Assembly (NCBI RefSeq): GCF_001687325.1
Contig: NZ_LZRD01000026.1
Span: forward strand, 1-64,000
DNA length: 64,000 nt
Direction of reading: 5' to 3'
Source: Streptomyces sp. PTY087I2
GTDB lineage: Bacteria > Actinomycetota > Actinomycetes > Streptomycetales > Streptomycetaceae
Shown here: piece after piece, positions 8,993-17,372 of the stretch
How positions within the stretch are numbered: the first letter of the stretch is position 1
How the letters are laid out: each line of letters opens with the position of its first letter
Position numbers and translations under genes: made by a program
Notes under the pieces: generated by a model
Seen by the model: the letters and a program-made list of their open reading frames with translations, nothing else
What the model was told of the DNA's origin: nothing
The model's database searches: none

Positions 8993-9014
8993 GATGCCCG
9001 GGTGTCCGGGCATC
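8993..9014 (+). other. 9-bp hairpin in glyA/lipoprotein intergenic region
   Basis: GATGCCCGG (8993-9001) and CCGGGCATC (9006-9014) form a perfect stem with a GTGT loop. There is no T-run. The stem ends 18 bases before the ATG of the lipoprotein gene and just before its GGGGGGA ribosome site, so it could end glyA transcription or structure the next leader. Confidence 0.4.
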
Positions 9015-9032
9015 CGCGTAGGGGGGACTTCC

Positions 9033-9356
9033 ATGCGACTTCGTACCGCCGCGGCCTCGGCCGCCCTCGTCCTGTGCGCCACGGCGGGTCTCGCGGCCTG
9101 TTCGTCCTCGCCGGACACCGCGGACGCCGAGCGGTCCACCACCCGCACCGGGCCGGCGTCCGTGGAGGGGCTGGCGGAGAAGATGGAGACGGGCGAGCGT
9201 CAGACGGGTGCGCCCGAGTTGAACGGGCAGAGTGTGGCGGGTCCGGAGAAGTGCGCGCGTTCCGCCGCTGACATTCCGGCGGAGTGCGCCGTCGACCCCT
9301 CGTTCGCCGAAGTCACCGAGGGGGAGCGGGCCTCCGGGCCGCCCACTTTGCCGTAG
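9033..9356 (+). CDS. Small secreted lipoprotein, unknown function
   Basis: 107 residues. The N-terminus RLRTAAASAALVLCATAGLAAC is a lipoprotein signal with the lipobox LAAC and acylated Cys23. The mature ~85 residues are hydrophilic (SSPDTADAERSTTRTGPAS) with two further cysteines (KCARS, ECAVD) that could form a disulfide. A GGGGGGA ribosome site precedes the ATG, and a strong terminator follows. No family is recognised. Confidence 0.8.
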   Translation: MRLRTAAASAALVLCATAGLAACSSSPDTADAERSTTRTGPASVEGLAEKMETGERQTGAPELNGQSVAGPEKCARSAADIPAECAVDPSFAEVTEGERASGPPTLP

Positions 9357-9391
9357 GCGTTCAGCCCGTCAGTGGGTGAGAGCCGGAGCAG

Positions 9392-9429
9392 GAGGGCGGG
9401 CACACAGCGGTGTGCCCGCCCTCCTTTTC
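9392..9429 (+). terminator. Rho-independent terminator
   Basis: GGAGGGCGGGCACAC pairs with GTGTGCCCGCCCTCC as a 15-bp uninterrupted stem with a 4-base loop, followed by TTTT. It ends the lipoprotein gene transcript. Confidence 0.9.
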
Positions 9430-9539
9430 TGCCTTCTCTGCCTTTTCTGTGTGTCGCACCGTCTGCTGCGCCCCTGCGAACCGCCGGATCAGGGGCACCA
9501 TGAATCACTCGCGTCACAGGGACCCCTTCCTTCCGTCAC

Positions 9540-9621
9540 AGCGATCTCTTAGTCTCACATCCTGTTCACATTTGATAATTGATGATCTCGCCACTGAGAT
9601 CAGGCGCGGGGGTAGTGAAGC
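9540..9621 (+). promoter_or_regulatory. AT-rich promoter region of secreted-protein gene
   Basis: A local AT-rich patch (TTTGATAATTGATGATC, around 9570-9587) stands out from the GC-rich surroundings and contains plausible -10-like sequences. A perfect inverted repeat GATCTC-N6-GAGATC (9584-9601) sits about 20 bases before the ATG and could be an operator. Confidence 0.45.
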
Positions 9622-10182
9622 ATGCGTGAAAACTGGCGCTCGAAGTTGAGCGTGCTCGCCGGGGCGTCGGCACTCGCCCTCTCGGCCGTCACCGCGACGC
9701 CGGCGCTCGCCGACGACGCCCCGGAGACCCCTGTGGAAGTCCAGCTGCCCGCCGACGTGAAGATCGTCGAAGGCATCGCCACGGAACCCGGCACGGAGAT
9801 CCCCTTCCCGGTGGACGAGGACGAGACGACGGGACCGGCGGGCGCGATGGCCGCCAAGGCCGCCCCGCCGTCGAACACCTGCCTGGGCGCGACCGCCGCC
9901 TACGGCTCCAGCGGGTGTTTCCAGCACAACGGTGACATCGTCTGGGCGGGCGACACCAAGAAGGACGGCATGTCTGCGGCCGTCGGGGTCTACACCGACT
10001 ACGGGCGTGCCGAGGAGGTCTGCGTCAACAAGCTCGGCGTGAACACCTGGGCGACCTGCAACAAGGACTACCGCGAGACCGGCAACGTACGCCTGCGCGT
10101 CCTGCGCTACGACGGCGACACCGGCAAGTTCTATCAGCCCGAGTCCTGGTCCGGCTGGATCCCGGTCGACGGCAAGTACTGA
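9622..10182 (+). CDS. Secreted protein with four cysteines, unknown function
   Basis: 186 residues. A Sec signal peptide (basic RENWRSK, hydrophobic core, cleavage near ATPALA-DD at ~29) is followed by an acidic pro-region-like segment rich in Glu/Asp/Pro (residues ~30-75). A compact C-terminal domain of ~105 residues then has four cysteines (NTCLG, SGCFQH, EVCVNK, ATCNKD), consistent with two disulfides. The last part alternates aromatic and charged residues (VRLRVLRYDGDTGKFYQPESWSG), suggesting a beta-rich fold. The layout resembles a small secreted protein with a removable pro-piece. No enzyme motif is visible. The gene is monocistronic between two terminators. Confidence 0.8.
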   Translation: MRENWRSKLSVLAGASALALSAVTATPALADDAPETPVEVQLPADVKIVEGIATEPGTEIPFPVDEDETTGPAGAMAAKAAPPSNTCLGATAAYGSSGCFQHNGDIVWAGDTKKDGMSAAVGVYTDYGRAEEVCVNKLGVNTWATCNKDYRETGNVRLRVLRYDGDTGKFYQPESWSGWIPVDGKY

Positions 10183-10192
10183 CCACCCCTTG

Positions 10193-10229
10193 GTGAGGGC
10201 GAGCCGGGCCGCGTTCGGTCCGCCCTCAC
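10193..10229. terminator. Hairpin between convergent genes
   Basis: GTGAGGGCG (10193-10201) pairs with CGCCCTCAC (10221-10229) around a 19-base loop. It lies between the stop of the secreted-protein gene and the stop of the GNAT gene on the other strand, so it could act on both. No T-run. Confidence 0.55.
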
Positions 10230-10699
10230 GAGGCAGGTACGGATGCCGGTGGGAGCAGGCGCTCGAAGCAGAGGGAGTCCGGCACCCGCGCGTACGCACC
10301 GAAGTTGGGGATCCGCCGGTACCCGGAGCGGGTGTAGAAGCGGACGGCGTCGGGCTGCGCGGGGCCGGTTTCCAGCCGCAGCCGGGTCCAGCCCCTGGCC
10401 TGTGCCCACTGCTCCAGCGCCGTCAGGACGGCGGCAGCCACACCGGTGCCGCGCCGGTCCGGCACCACGAACATCCGCTTGACCTCGCCCGACTCCGTGT
10501 CCAGGGCGCGCAGCCCGCCGCAGCCGACGGGGGTCCCGTCGGCCGCCCGGGCCACGACGAACACCGCGATGTCCGACGCGGAAGGCGCGCTGCCCGACTC
10601 ACTGTCGGGGGTCCCGTACCGCTCGGCCATCTCGGCGCGCTGCCGGGCGCGCAGCATCACGGCGTCGGGGTGGTCCCAGGCGACGGGTTCGATGTGCAT
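10226..10699 (-). CDS. GNAT-family N-acetyltransferase
   Basis: 157 residues with a complete GNAT core. The beta4/motif A region reads VKRMFVVPDRRGTGVAAAVLTALEQ, with the acetyl-CoA pyrophosphate loop RRGTGV. Motif B follows as RLETGPAQPDAVRFYTRSGYRRI. Such enzymes acetylate an amine of a small molecule, peptide or protein. The substrate cannot be told from the sequence, and the neighbours give no hint. The ATG at 10699 is preceded by a purine-rich AAAAGAAGGGGGAGA stretch. Confidence 0.9.
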   Translation of the reverse strand: MHIEPVAWDHPDAVMLRARQRAEMAERYGTPDSESGSAPSASDIAVFVVARAADGTPVGCGGLRALDTESGEVKRMFVVPDRRGTGVAAAVLTALEQWAQARGWTRLRLETGPAQPDAVRFYTRSGYRRIPNFGAYARVPDSLCFERLLPPASVPAS

Positions 10700-10742
10700 G
10701 CGACGATTCTCCCCCTTCTTTTCGGGAGTCGACGAACGGGAG

Positions 10743-10820
10743 TTGACGAAGTCGGCGGGGACGTGACGTCGTCGGGTACGGAGTGTGTCGCCTCCCGCGT
10801 CCCGTCCCTAGCCTCGAGGA
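10743..10820 (+). promoter_or_regulatory. Divergent promoter region with leaderless start for transaldolase-like gene
   Basis: TAGCCT (10809-10814) lies six bases before the ATG at 10821, a position that fits a -10 box for a leaderless or near-leaderless transcript. TTGACG at 10743-10748 resembles a -35 hexamer but lacks a partner at standard spacing. GAGGA directly before the ATG is too close to act as an ordinary ribosome site. Confidence 0.35.
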
Positions 10821-11750
10821 ATGATCAGTGCTGAAGCCGGTCGCGTGCTCGCCGACCTCGCCGCGGAGGGGGTGTACCCCTGGTTGGTCTGGAACGACAC
10901 GCGTCCTCCCGGCCCCGAGGTCGCCCGGCAGGGGTGGCGGGGCATGCGCATGTCGCCCAGCGCGCCACTCGCCGCGGTGCGGGCCGCCTGCGACGTGCTG
11001 CGCGACGTCGACGGATTCGTGAGCATGCCGGCGGGGGCGCCGACCGGCGGCCGCGAGGCGTCGGCGGGCGACTGGATGGCGTCGGCCCGGGTCCTGCGCG
11101 GCGGGGTCGACCGGCCGAATCTGCTGGTGGGCCTGCCGGCTGACGGTACCGGGATCCGGGCGCTGGCCGGATGCCTGGAGGAAGGCATCTCGGTCGACTC
11201 CTCGCCCTGCTACACGGTCGAGCAGTACGCAGAGGTGCTCGACGCCCAACTCGCGGGCCTGGAGACGGCGTTGTCGGGCGGCGTCGACCCGGGCGCGCTG
11301 GCGGTGGCCGCCTCGTGCGCCGTCGGGGTCCTCGACGCCGAGGTCGACGTACGGCTCACGCGGCTGGCGGGCGGGGGGCCGCACGCCCTGCACGGTACGG
11401 CGGGGCCCGCCACCGCCCAGCTGATCTACCGGCTGAGGGAGAAACGGCTGGCGGGGGAGCGGTGGCGGGCCCTGAGCGGGGCGGGGGCCCGCCTGCCGAA
11501 GCTCGTGTGGACGGATACGGGCTCCGGGCACATCCCGGCGCTGGTCGGCTGGAACACCGCGCACGCGCTCACCGCGGAGACGGCCGAGACGGCGGCCGTC
11601 GAGGGCGGTCTGCGCGGAGACACCCTGCTGGGCTGTGACGCTCCGGCCGCCCGTGCCCTGGACGCCCTGGCCGGGCAGGGCGTCCAGGTGGCGGCGGTCG
11701 GCGCGGAACTGCTGCGCCGCCACCGACGGGGCGTGTCCGGCGGATCTTGA
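10821..11750 (+). CDS. Transaldolase-family protein lacking catalytic residues
   Basis: 309 residues that align through most of their length with actinobacterial transaldolase: DVDGFVSM, VDRPNLLV, GCLEEGISVDSSPCYTVEQYAEVLDAQLAGLE and DAEVDVRL correspond to its VDGRVSIEV, VDRPNVMIKIPAT, AEGISVNVTLIFSLERY and SRVDTEVD blocks. The Schiff-base lysine of the KIPAT motif is Gly104 (LLVGLPAD). The phosphate-binding arginine of SRVD is replaced (VGVLDAEVD), and the N-terminal WLDDLSR aspartates are altered (WLVWNDTR). It is therefore unlikely to be a working transaldolase and may be a pseudoenzyme or bind another ligand. It is well conserved in length and not frame-damaged, so it appears to be under selection. 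Confidence 0.8.
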   Translation: MISAEAGRVLADLAAEGVYPWLVWNDTRPPGPEVARQGWRGMRMSPSAPLAAVRAACDVLRDVDGFVSMPAGAPTGGREASAGDWMASARVLRGGVDRPNLLVGLPADGTGIRALAGCLEEGISVDSSPCYTVEQYAEVLDAQLAGLETALSGGVDPGALAVAASCAVGVLDAEVDVRLTRLAGGGPHALHGTAGPATAQLIYRLREKRLAGERWRALSGAGARLPKLVWTDTGSGHIPALVGWNTAHALTAETAETAAVEGGLRGDTLLGCDAPAARALDALAGQGVQVAAVGAELLRRHRRGVSGGS

Positions 11751-11777
11751 CCGGGTCCGCGCCCGCCGGACACGCCC
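11729..11777. terminator. 15-bp inverted repeat at 3' end of transaldolase-like gene
   Basis: GGGCGTGTCCGGCGG (11729-11743) is perfectly complementary to CCGCCGGACACGCCC (11763-11777), with a 19-base loop that includes the stop codon. It lies between two convergent genes and probably terminates both. There is no T-run, as is common in Streptomyces. Confidence 0.65.
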
Positions 11778-11815
11778 TAACAGGCGGGCACCGCGGAGTT
11801 GCTGCGCCGCCATCG

Positions 11816-14059
11816 TTAACGGGCGGGCACCGCGTGCCGCTCCGGCACGGGCGGCAGTTCCTTGGCGGGCGGCGCGGGCGCGTGCCGCTCCGGCACGGGC
11901 GCCGGCTCCCCGGCGGTCTGCGCTGACAGGGATGCGCGCTCCGGGAAGGCCGCGCCGGTCAGGGCGAGGAGAGGGGCGGCCTTGACCGCCGTCTCCTCGA
12001 ACTCCGCCGCCGCGTCCGAGAGCGCCACGATCGCCCCGCCCACCCCGTACCGCACCCGGCCGGGCGTGACCACAGCCGTACGGATGACGATGCTGAAGTC
12101 GGCCGCGCCGGAGAGCGACACATAGCCGATCGCCCCGGAGTACACCCCGCGCGGGCCGCCTTCGAGACGGTCGATGATCCGCATGGTGCGGACCTTGGGC
12201 GCGCCCGTCATGGAGCCGCCGGGGAAGGCCGCGCGCAGGCATCGCACGGGGGTGCTGTCCGGGCGGAGGCGGGCGGTCACGGTACTGACGAGCTGGTGGA
12301 CGGTCGCGTACGTCTCCACCCGGAAGATGTCGTCGGCCCGGACGGAGCCGACCTCCGCGCACCGGCCGAGATCGTTGCGTACGAGATCCACGATCATCAG
12401 GTTCTCGGCCAGGTCCTTCTCGTCGGTGAGCAGGCTCGCGGCGAGGGCGGCGTCCTCGGCGGGGGTGGTGCCGCGCGGGCGGGTGCCCTTGATCGGGCTG
12501 GACTCGATCAGGCCCTCCGCGGAGATGCGCAGGAACCGCTCGGGCGAGGTGGAGAGCACCGACACGTCCCCGAAGCCCAGCAGGGCGCCGAACGGGGCGG
12601 GGCTGGTGCGGCGCAGGAGACGGTACGCCTCCCACGGATCGACGGTGCCGTCGGCCTCGGCCATGTTGGTCAGGCAGATCTCGTAGCTCTCGCCGGCCGC
12701 GATCTCCTCGTGGCACGTGGCGATCAGGTCGAGATAGGCGGCGCGGCCGTGACGCAGCCGGATCTCCGCGGAGCCGGCGGGAGCGGCGGGGGGAGGTGCC
12801 GGGGCCGCCCCGGACAGAGCCGAGAGCCGGGAGCGGGTCTGCTCCAGCCAGGCGCGGGCGGCCTCCTCCCCGTCCTCCTCGCGTCCGGTGCCGGGCTCGG
12901 CGAGCGCGAGCAGATGGGTGGTGCCGGTGAGGTGGTCGACGACCAGGGCGCGGTCCGCGAAGACCATGACGGCGTCCGGTTCCTCGGAGCGGTGGACGGC
13001 GTCGCCGCCGCACTCGGCCTTCAGCTCGTAACCGAGGTAGCCCGTCCAGCCCAGGGCGAAGTCGCAGGGCAGCGACGGTACGTCGGTGTCGAGCGCGGCG
13101 CAGTCACGGTCCAGCCACGCGAGAAAGCCGCTGCGGACGGTCTCCGGCGATCCCGGACCGTTCGACCGTACGGTGACCGTTCCGGCGGACACGTCGGCGG
13201 TCGCCACCCTGGCGAGCGGACCCGAGGCGTCGCCCATGATCGAGAACCGGCCGCTGCTGCCGCCGTCGTGGCGGCTGCTGTCCAGCCAGAACGCGTGGTC
13301 GCCGCCGCGGAACAGCCGGTCGTAGACCGTCTCGTCGTCGCAGCCTGTCGGCACCTCCGCGGTCAGTACCCGCAGGGAGCGCCGGGGGAGGGGCGGGAGG
13401 GGGCGCGGTTCGGCCGGGTCCTGGCGGGCGACGGGCGCCGGGGCCGCGCCGTGCAGGAGGACCCTCGCGCGGGTACGGCTCGGGTGGTCCCGGGTCAAGC
13501 GGTCGAAGTTGGCGAGCAGTTCATGACCGTACCGGGTGCGTATCGACTCCGGGTGGAACTGCACCCCCCACTGCGGGCGGTCCCGGTGGCGCAGTCCCAT
13601 CACCACACCGTCCGGCGTCCACGCCGTGACCTCCAGCTCCTCGGGCAGGTCGGTGACAGTCAGCGAGTGGTAGCGCACCGCCTCGAACGGGGACGGCAGC
13701 CCGGCGAACAGGCCCTGCGACTCGTGCAGTACGGACGAGGTGCGGCCGTGCCGGGGTTCCGGGGCCCTGCTCACGCGCGCTCCCCGGGAGAGGCCGAGGC
13801 CCTGGTGCCCCAGGCAGATCCCCAGCAGCGGAAGGGGAGAACGGTCGATGATCTCCGCGGAGATGCCGAAGTCGGCGGAGCGAGCGGGGTGGCCGGGGCC
13901 GGGCGATATGACGACGTTGTCGAACCCTTCCAGCAGGGACGGATGCCACGACGGGTCGTCGTTGCGGACGACGACCGGCTCCTGGCCGCCCACCCGGGCC
14001 AGGAAATGGAAGAGGTTGTAGGTGAAGGAGTCGTAGTTGTCGACGAGCAGCGAACGCAT
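11816..14059 (-). CDS. pabAB: Fused aminodeoxychorismate synthase (PabA-PabB)
   Basis: 747 residues. Residues 1 to ~190 are a class I glutamine amidotransferase (VDNYDSFTYN, ISPGPGHP, nucleophile Cys82 in GICLGHQG, and FHPES). From ~225 to 700 follows a chorismate-binding PabB-type domain with SSPIKGTRPRG, whose lysine distinguishes ADC synthase from anthranilate synthase (PIAGT), then DLVRNDLGR and FPGGSMTGAPK. The product is 4-amino-4-deoxychorismate, precursor of p-aminobenzoate. Fused PabAB in Streptomyces often belongs to antibiotic clusters rather than folate synthesis. The C-terminal ~45 residues are a Pro/Glu-rich tail containing PVPERHA twice. It lies downstream of the methyltransferase gene (69-base gap), probably in one transcript. 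Confidence 0.95.
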   Translation of the reverse strand: MRSLLVDNYDSFTYNLFHFLARVGGQEPVVVRNDDPSWHPSLLEGFDNVVISPGPGHPARSADFGISAEIIDRSPLPLLGICLGHQGLGLSRGARVSRAPEPRHGRTSSVLHESQGLFAGLPSPFEAVRYHSLTVTDLPEELEVTAWTPDGVVMGLRHRDRPQWGVQFHPESIRTRYGHELLANFDRLTRDHPSRTRARVLLHGAAPAPVARQDPAEPRPLPPLPRRSLRVLTAEVPTGCDDETVYDRLFRGGDHAFWLDSSRHDGGSSGRFSIMGDASGPLARVATADVSAGTVTVRSNGPGSPETVRSGFLAWLDRDCAALDTDVPSLPCDFALGWTGYLGYELKAECGGDAVHRSEEPDAVMVFADRALVVDHLTGTTHLLALAEPGTGREEDGEEAARAWLEQTRSRLSALSGAAPAPPPAAPAGSAEIRLRHGRAAYLDLIATCHEEIAAGESYEICLTNMAEADGTVDPWEAYRLLRRTSPAPFGALLGFGDVSVLSTSPERFLRISAEGLIESSPIKGTRPRGTTPAEDAALAASLLTDEKDLAENLMIVDLVRNDLGRCAEVGSVRADDIFRVETYATVHQLVSTVTARLRPDSTPVRCLRAAFPGGSMTGAPKVRTMRIIDRLEGGPRGVYSGAIGYVSLSGAADFSIVIRTAVVTPGRVRYGVGGAIVALSDAAAEFEETAVKAAPLLALTGAAFPERASLSAQTAGEPAPVPERHAPAPPAKELPPVPERHAVPAR

Positions 14060-14128
14060 GACGGTGTCTGATTTCCCTCGCTCGAGGCCTGCGGACAGGG
14101 GATGCGTGTCTCTCCGGGGCGCGCCGGT

Positions 14129-14965
14129 TCAGGCGCGGCGGGGGCGCGCGGCGGGAAGGATCTGGAACAGGATGTGCTCGACCAGGTCGTTGCCGTACTC
14201 GCCCTCCCGGACGGGGCAGACGGCGAGGGTGCGCAGCTCGCGGCCGCTCTCCGCGGCGATGCGGTGGAGCAGGCCGACGTCGCCCCGGCTGCTGAAGTGC
14301 AGCAGGGCCGCGCCCCCCTCGGTGGTCCGGCGCGGTGCCTCCTCCAGGTAGCGCCGGTGGGCCTGGTAGCCGGTGTCGACGTACGCGCGCTCGTGGACCG
14401 ACTCGTAGACGTAGTCGGCGGGGCCGAGGACGTAGTTCGAGCTCCAGAAGACCGTGTCGAAGCGCTCCCCGTCGTCCAGCCCGCCGAACAGGTCGCCGCA
14501 CACCGCTCTCAACCGGTCCTGCACGCCGTGCCGTTCGGCGTTCCGCACGGTGTTCTCCACCGCCTGGGGGCTGATGTCGCTCGCCACCACCGGACCGTGG
14601 GCCGCCAGGGCCGCGGTCACGGCGATGACTCCGGCGCCGCAGCCGATCTCCAGGAACGAGCCCCGCCCGCCGGACACGCCCGGGACAGGGGCGGTGGTGA
14701 CCGCCGCCTCCGGGGAACCCGTCTCCGCCGGATGCGGGTCGTTGAGTCCCAGGAAGTCCAGGCCCACACCGGTCGAGGGCGAGAACACCGGGGCGAAGAC
14801 CTCGTCCAGCAGATCCCACTCCCGGCCCCCGAGGACGAAGGTGCGGGGCCGGTCGGCCCGGGTCAGCGACTGGCGGCTGCGCTCCAGGGACCTGGTGAAA
14901 CTTCGCACCCGGTGCGCCTCGGCCCGGGGTGCGGAGACGACGGATGCGACGGGTTCGGCTGACAC
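14129..14965 (-). CDS. Class I SAM-dependent methyltransferase (PrmC/MTS-like fold)
   Basis: 278 residues from a GTG at 14965 preceded by GAGGAAGAGG. SAM-binding motif I is FLEIGCGAGVIAVTAAL, followed by VVASDISPQAVENTVRNAERHG. The motif IV position, usually NPPY in PrmC/RsmC-type enzymes, reads SSNY (FWSSNYVLGPADY), so an N-methylated glutamine or base substrate is less likely and a small molecule is possible. The ~75 N-terminal residues are basic and not recognised. It sits directly upstream of pabAB and divergent from the PucR-type regulator, so it is probably co-expressed with pabAB. The substrate is unknown, and membership of the C-nucleoside cluster is a guess based on position. Confidence 0.8.
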   Translation of the reverse strand: MSAEPVASVVSAPRAEAHRVRSFTRSLERSRQSLTRADRPRTFVLGGREWDLLDEVFAPVFSPSTGVGLDFLGLNDPHPAETGSPEAAVTTAPVPGVSGGRGSFLEIGCGAGVIAVTAALAAHGPVVASDISPQAVENTVRNAERHGVQDRLRAVCGDLFGGLDDGERFDTVFWSSNYVLGPADYVYESVHERAYVDTGYQAHRRYLEEAPRRTTEGGAALLHFSSRGDVGLLHRIAAESGRELRTLAVCPVREGEYGNDLVEHILFQILPAARPRRA

Positions 14966-15129
14966 GGGACCCCACCTCTTCCTCGACGAAGGCGCTACTC
15001 TCTGCAACGCCTGCATGCACAGCGTTGTCCGCCGTCGGTGCCTGCCGGAAGGTGACGCGACGACACCGTCCGCCCGGCGGGGTGGTGATCTCGTCACCCG
15101 TGACCGCTGTGACCTCCGGTGACGACGGT

Positions 15130-15149
15130 CAAGTGGTGTTGACCACCTG
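15130..15149. promoter_or_regulatory. Palindromic operator candidate GTGGT-N4-ACCAC
   Basis: CAAGTGGT-GTTG-ACCACCTG is a near-perfect 20-bp dyad midway between the methyltransferase gene (minus) and the PucR-type regulator (plus). The core GTGGT/ACCAC arms recur twice, with a six-base spacer, in the second divergent region of the cluster (18799 and 18866). This suggests a cluster regulator binds all three. Confidence 0.5.
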
Positions 15150-15249
15150 ATGAGATGTGGATTACGTTCCTCGAGGCCTCTATGGGGGAAGGGCCCGATA
15201 TGGCCTGTGCCTGACGAGGAATTGCGGCCTCCTGGGAGGGGACCACGTC

Positions 15250-17280
15250 ATGTCGCCCGATGCGGACGACTCGCTCGACGGCCACGCCCTGAGCATGCTG
15301 GAACTGCTGGCGCAGGAGGCCCCGGCGGAGCGGTTCGAGGAACCGGTACGTCGCGCCGCGGCGGACGGTGTCCCGGCGGACGCCCTCGCCCGCCTCAACG
15401 AGGCCAAGGACCACGCGCTGAGCGTGCGCCAGTTGTTCGGCCGGCGCCAGCAGCGGGAGGCGGGACTGTCCGCCCTGGTGGACACCGCCCGTGACCTGAC
15501 GCTCCCGTACAACCTGGACGCCCTGCTCAAGGTGATCACCCGGCGGGCCCGGCTGCTGCTCGGTCTCGACATGTCCTGGGTGAGCCTGCACGACTCGGCC
15601 GGCGAGCTGTCCCGCGTACGCGCCGCCGACGGCAACGCTTCGGCGATCACCGTCGGTTTCGAGGTGCCGAGCGACGGCGGCGTCGGCAGACAGGCCCGGC
15701 AGGGCTCCGCCCCCTTCTGGACCCCGGACTACTTACGCGACGAGTCCTTCGAGCACGCCGCGGTCATCGACGACGTCGTGCGGGTCGAAGGGCTCCGGGC
15801 CATCGTGGCCGTTCCGCTGCGCCACGCGGACTCCTCGTTCGGTGTCCTCTACGCCGCCGACCGCAACGTCCGGCACTTCGTGCCCGACGAGATATCCCTC
15901 ATGAGCTCGCTGGCCGACCTCGCGGCCGTCGCCATCGAACGGACCAGCCTGCTGGAGCAGGCGCGGAGCGAGGCCACCGAGCTGGCGGAGGACACCAGCC
16001 GGGCCTGGGGCCGCTCGGCCGCCGCCACCCGACTGCACGGCATCCACAGCGACTTGATCGACCTGATCCTCCAGGGAGGCGACCTGCACACCCTGCTCGG
16101 GCGGGCGGCCGGCGAACTCGACGCGGAACTGATGGTCCGGGACGCGGTCGGCAAGGACCTGGAGCGGACCGCGGGATTCCCGGAGCCCGGCGCCGGCCGG
16201 GCGCGCGGTGATGCATCGGCCGCGCCGGAACCGTCCGCCGGGCGCGGGCGCTTACCCGTGGACGAGGCCACGCTCGTGCGGGCCTGCCTGGACTCCTACG
16301 CGCGTAGGGAGCCGATCCGCTGCGAGAGCACGGCGGACGACGGCACCGAGGTGTGGGTCCACGCGGTGACCGGCGGCTCGGAGCATCTGGGCACCCTCGT
16401 CGTCCACCGCAAGGGGCCGGTCGAGGACGACCGGCGACGGCTGATGGCGCTCACCGCCCAGACGGTCGCCGTTCTCATGCTCATGCAGCGCAGCACCGTG
16501 GTGGCCGAGGCACATGTCCGCGACGACTTCTTCCACGAGCTGCTCGCCTCCCAGCTCTCCCCGGAGCAACTGGCGACCCGTGCCCGCCGGCTCGGCGTCA
16601 ACCTCGCCCAGCCGCACGTCGTCGTGGTGGCCCGCCCCGAAGGCGGCGCGCAGGGCCGGGCCGTCGTATGGGCCTCGTCCTACGTGCACCAGCGGTCGGG
16701 ACTGAAGTACGTCGACGGGGAGCACATCGTGCTGCTGGTGCCGGGCGACGACGCCACCGCTGCCGGGCGGACGGTGTCCCGGGAACTGTCCGTGGTGCTC
16801 GCCCACCCCGTCACCGCGGGAGCCGCCGGACCGGTCACCGCTCTGGGAGCCGTACGGAGCACCTACGAGGAGGCCCAGCGCTGCCTGGACGCGCTGACCG
16901 CTCTGGGCAGCACGGGTGGCGCCGCCTCCCCGCGTGAACTCGGGTTCCTGGGGCTGCTGTTGTCGGACCGGCATGACGTGGGCGGCTTCATCGCCTCGAC
17001 CCTGGGCCCCGTGCTGGACTACGACAGTCAGCAGGCGACCGAGCTGCTCCGGACCCTGGAGGAGTACTTCACATCGGGCAACAGCCCGACCAGGGCCGCC
17101 GAGACGCTGCACGTCCACCCCAACACCGTTTCACGGCGCCTGGAACGCATCACGTACCTGCTTGGCAGCGACTGGCAGGAGCCGGCCCGCGCCCTGGAGG
17201 TGCAACTCGCCCTGCGTCTGCAACGCGCCCGCCAAGTCCTGGAGCCCGACGGCGGACCGCCCTCCCGTCCGGGCCCGTGA
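15250..17280 (+). CDS. GAF domain and PucR/CdaR-type helix-turn-helix regulator
   Basis: 676 residues from the ATG at 15250, which has GGGAGGGGA upstream. An in-frame GTG at 15157 has no ribosome site. A GAF domain lies at about residues 75-245 (NLDALLKVITRRARLLLGLDMSWVSLHD through FVPDEISLMSSLADLAAVAIER). A central GGDEF-like/PucR middle region follows. At ~600-640 comes a PucR C-terminal HTH (FTSGNSPTRAAETLHVHPNTVSRRLERITYLLG). Proteins of this design sense small molecules and activate catabolic or biosynthetic operons. It is divergent from the methyltransferase-pabAB pair, close to the long operon, and is probably the pathway regulator. Confidence 0.9.
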   Translation: MSPDADDSLDGHALSMLELLAQEAPAERFEEPVRRAAADGVPADALARLNEAKDHALSVRQLFGRRQQREAGLSALVDTARDLTLPYNLDALLKVITRRARLLLGLDMSWVSLHDSAGELSRVRAADGNASAITVGFEVPSDGGVGRQARQGSAPFWTPDYLRDESFEHAAVIDDVVRVEGLRAIVAVPLRHADSSFGVLYAADRNVRHFVPDEISLMSSLADLAAVAIERTSLLEQARSEATELAEDTSRAWGRSAAATRLHGIHSDLIDLILQGGDLHTLLGRAAGELDAELMVRDAVGKDLERTAGFPEPGAGRARGDASAAPEPSAGRGRLPVDEATLVRACLDSYARREPIRCESTADDGTEVWVHAVTGGSEHLGTLVVHRKGPVEDDRRRLMALTAQTVAVLMLMQRSTVVAEAHVRDDFFHELLASQLSPEQLATRARRLGVNLAQPHVVVVARPEGGAQGRAVVWASSYVHQRSGLKYVDGEHIVLLVPGDDATAAGRTVSRELSVVLAHPVTAGAAGPVTALGAVRSTYEEAQRCLDALTALGSTGGAASPRELGFLGLLLSDRHDVGGFIASTLGPVLDYDSQQATELLRTLEEYFTSGNSPTRAAETLHVHPNTVSRRLERITYLLGSDWQEPARALEVQLALRLQRARQVLEPDGGPPSRPGP

Positions 17281-17372
17281 GCACCGTGACGGCACCGGCG
17301 CGGCCTGCCGCGGTACGCCCCCGGCGGCCGGCGGGCGGCGATCCCCGGGCCGGCGGACATCCGGACCTCGCC

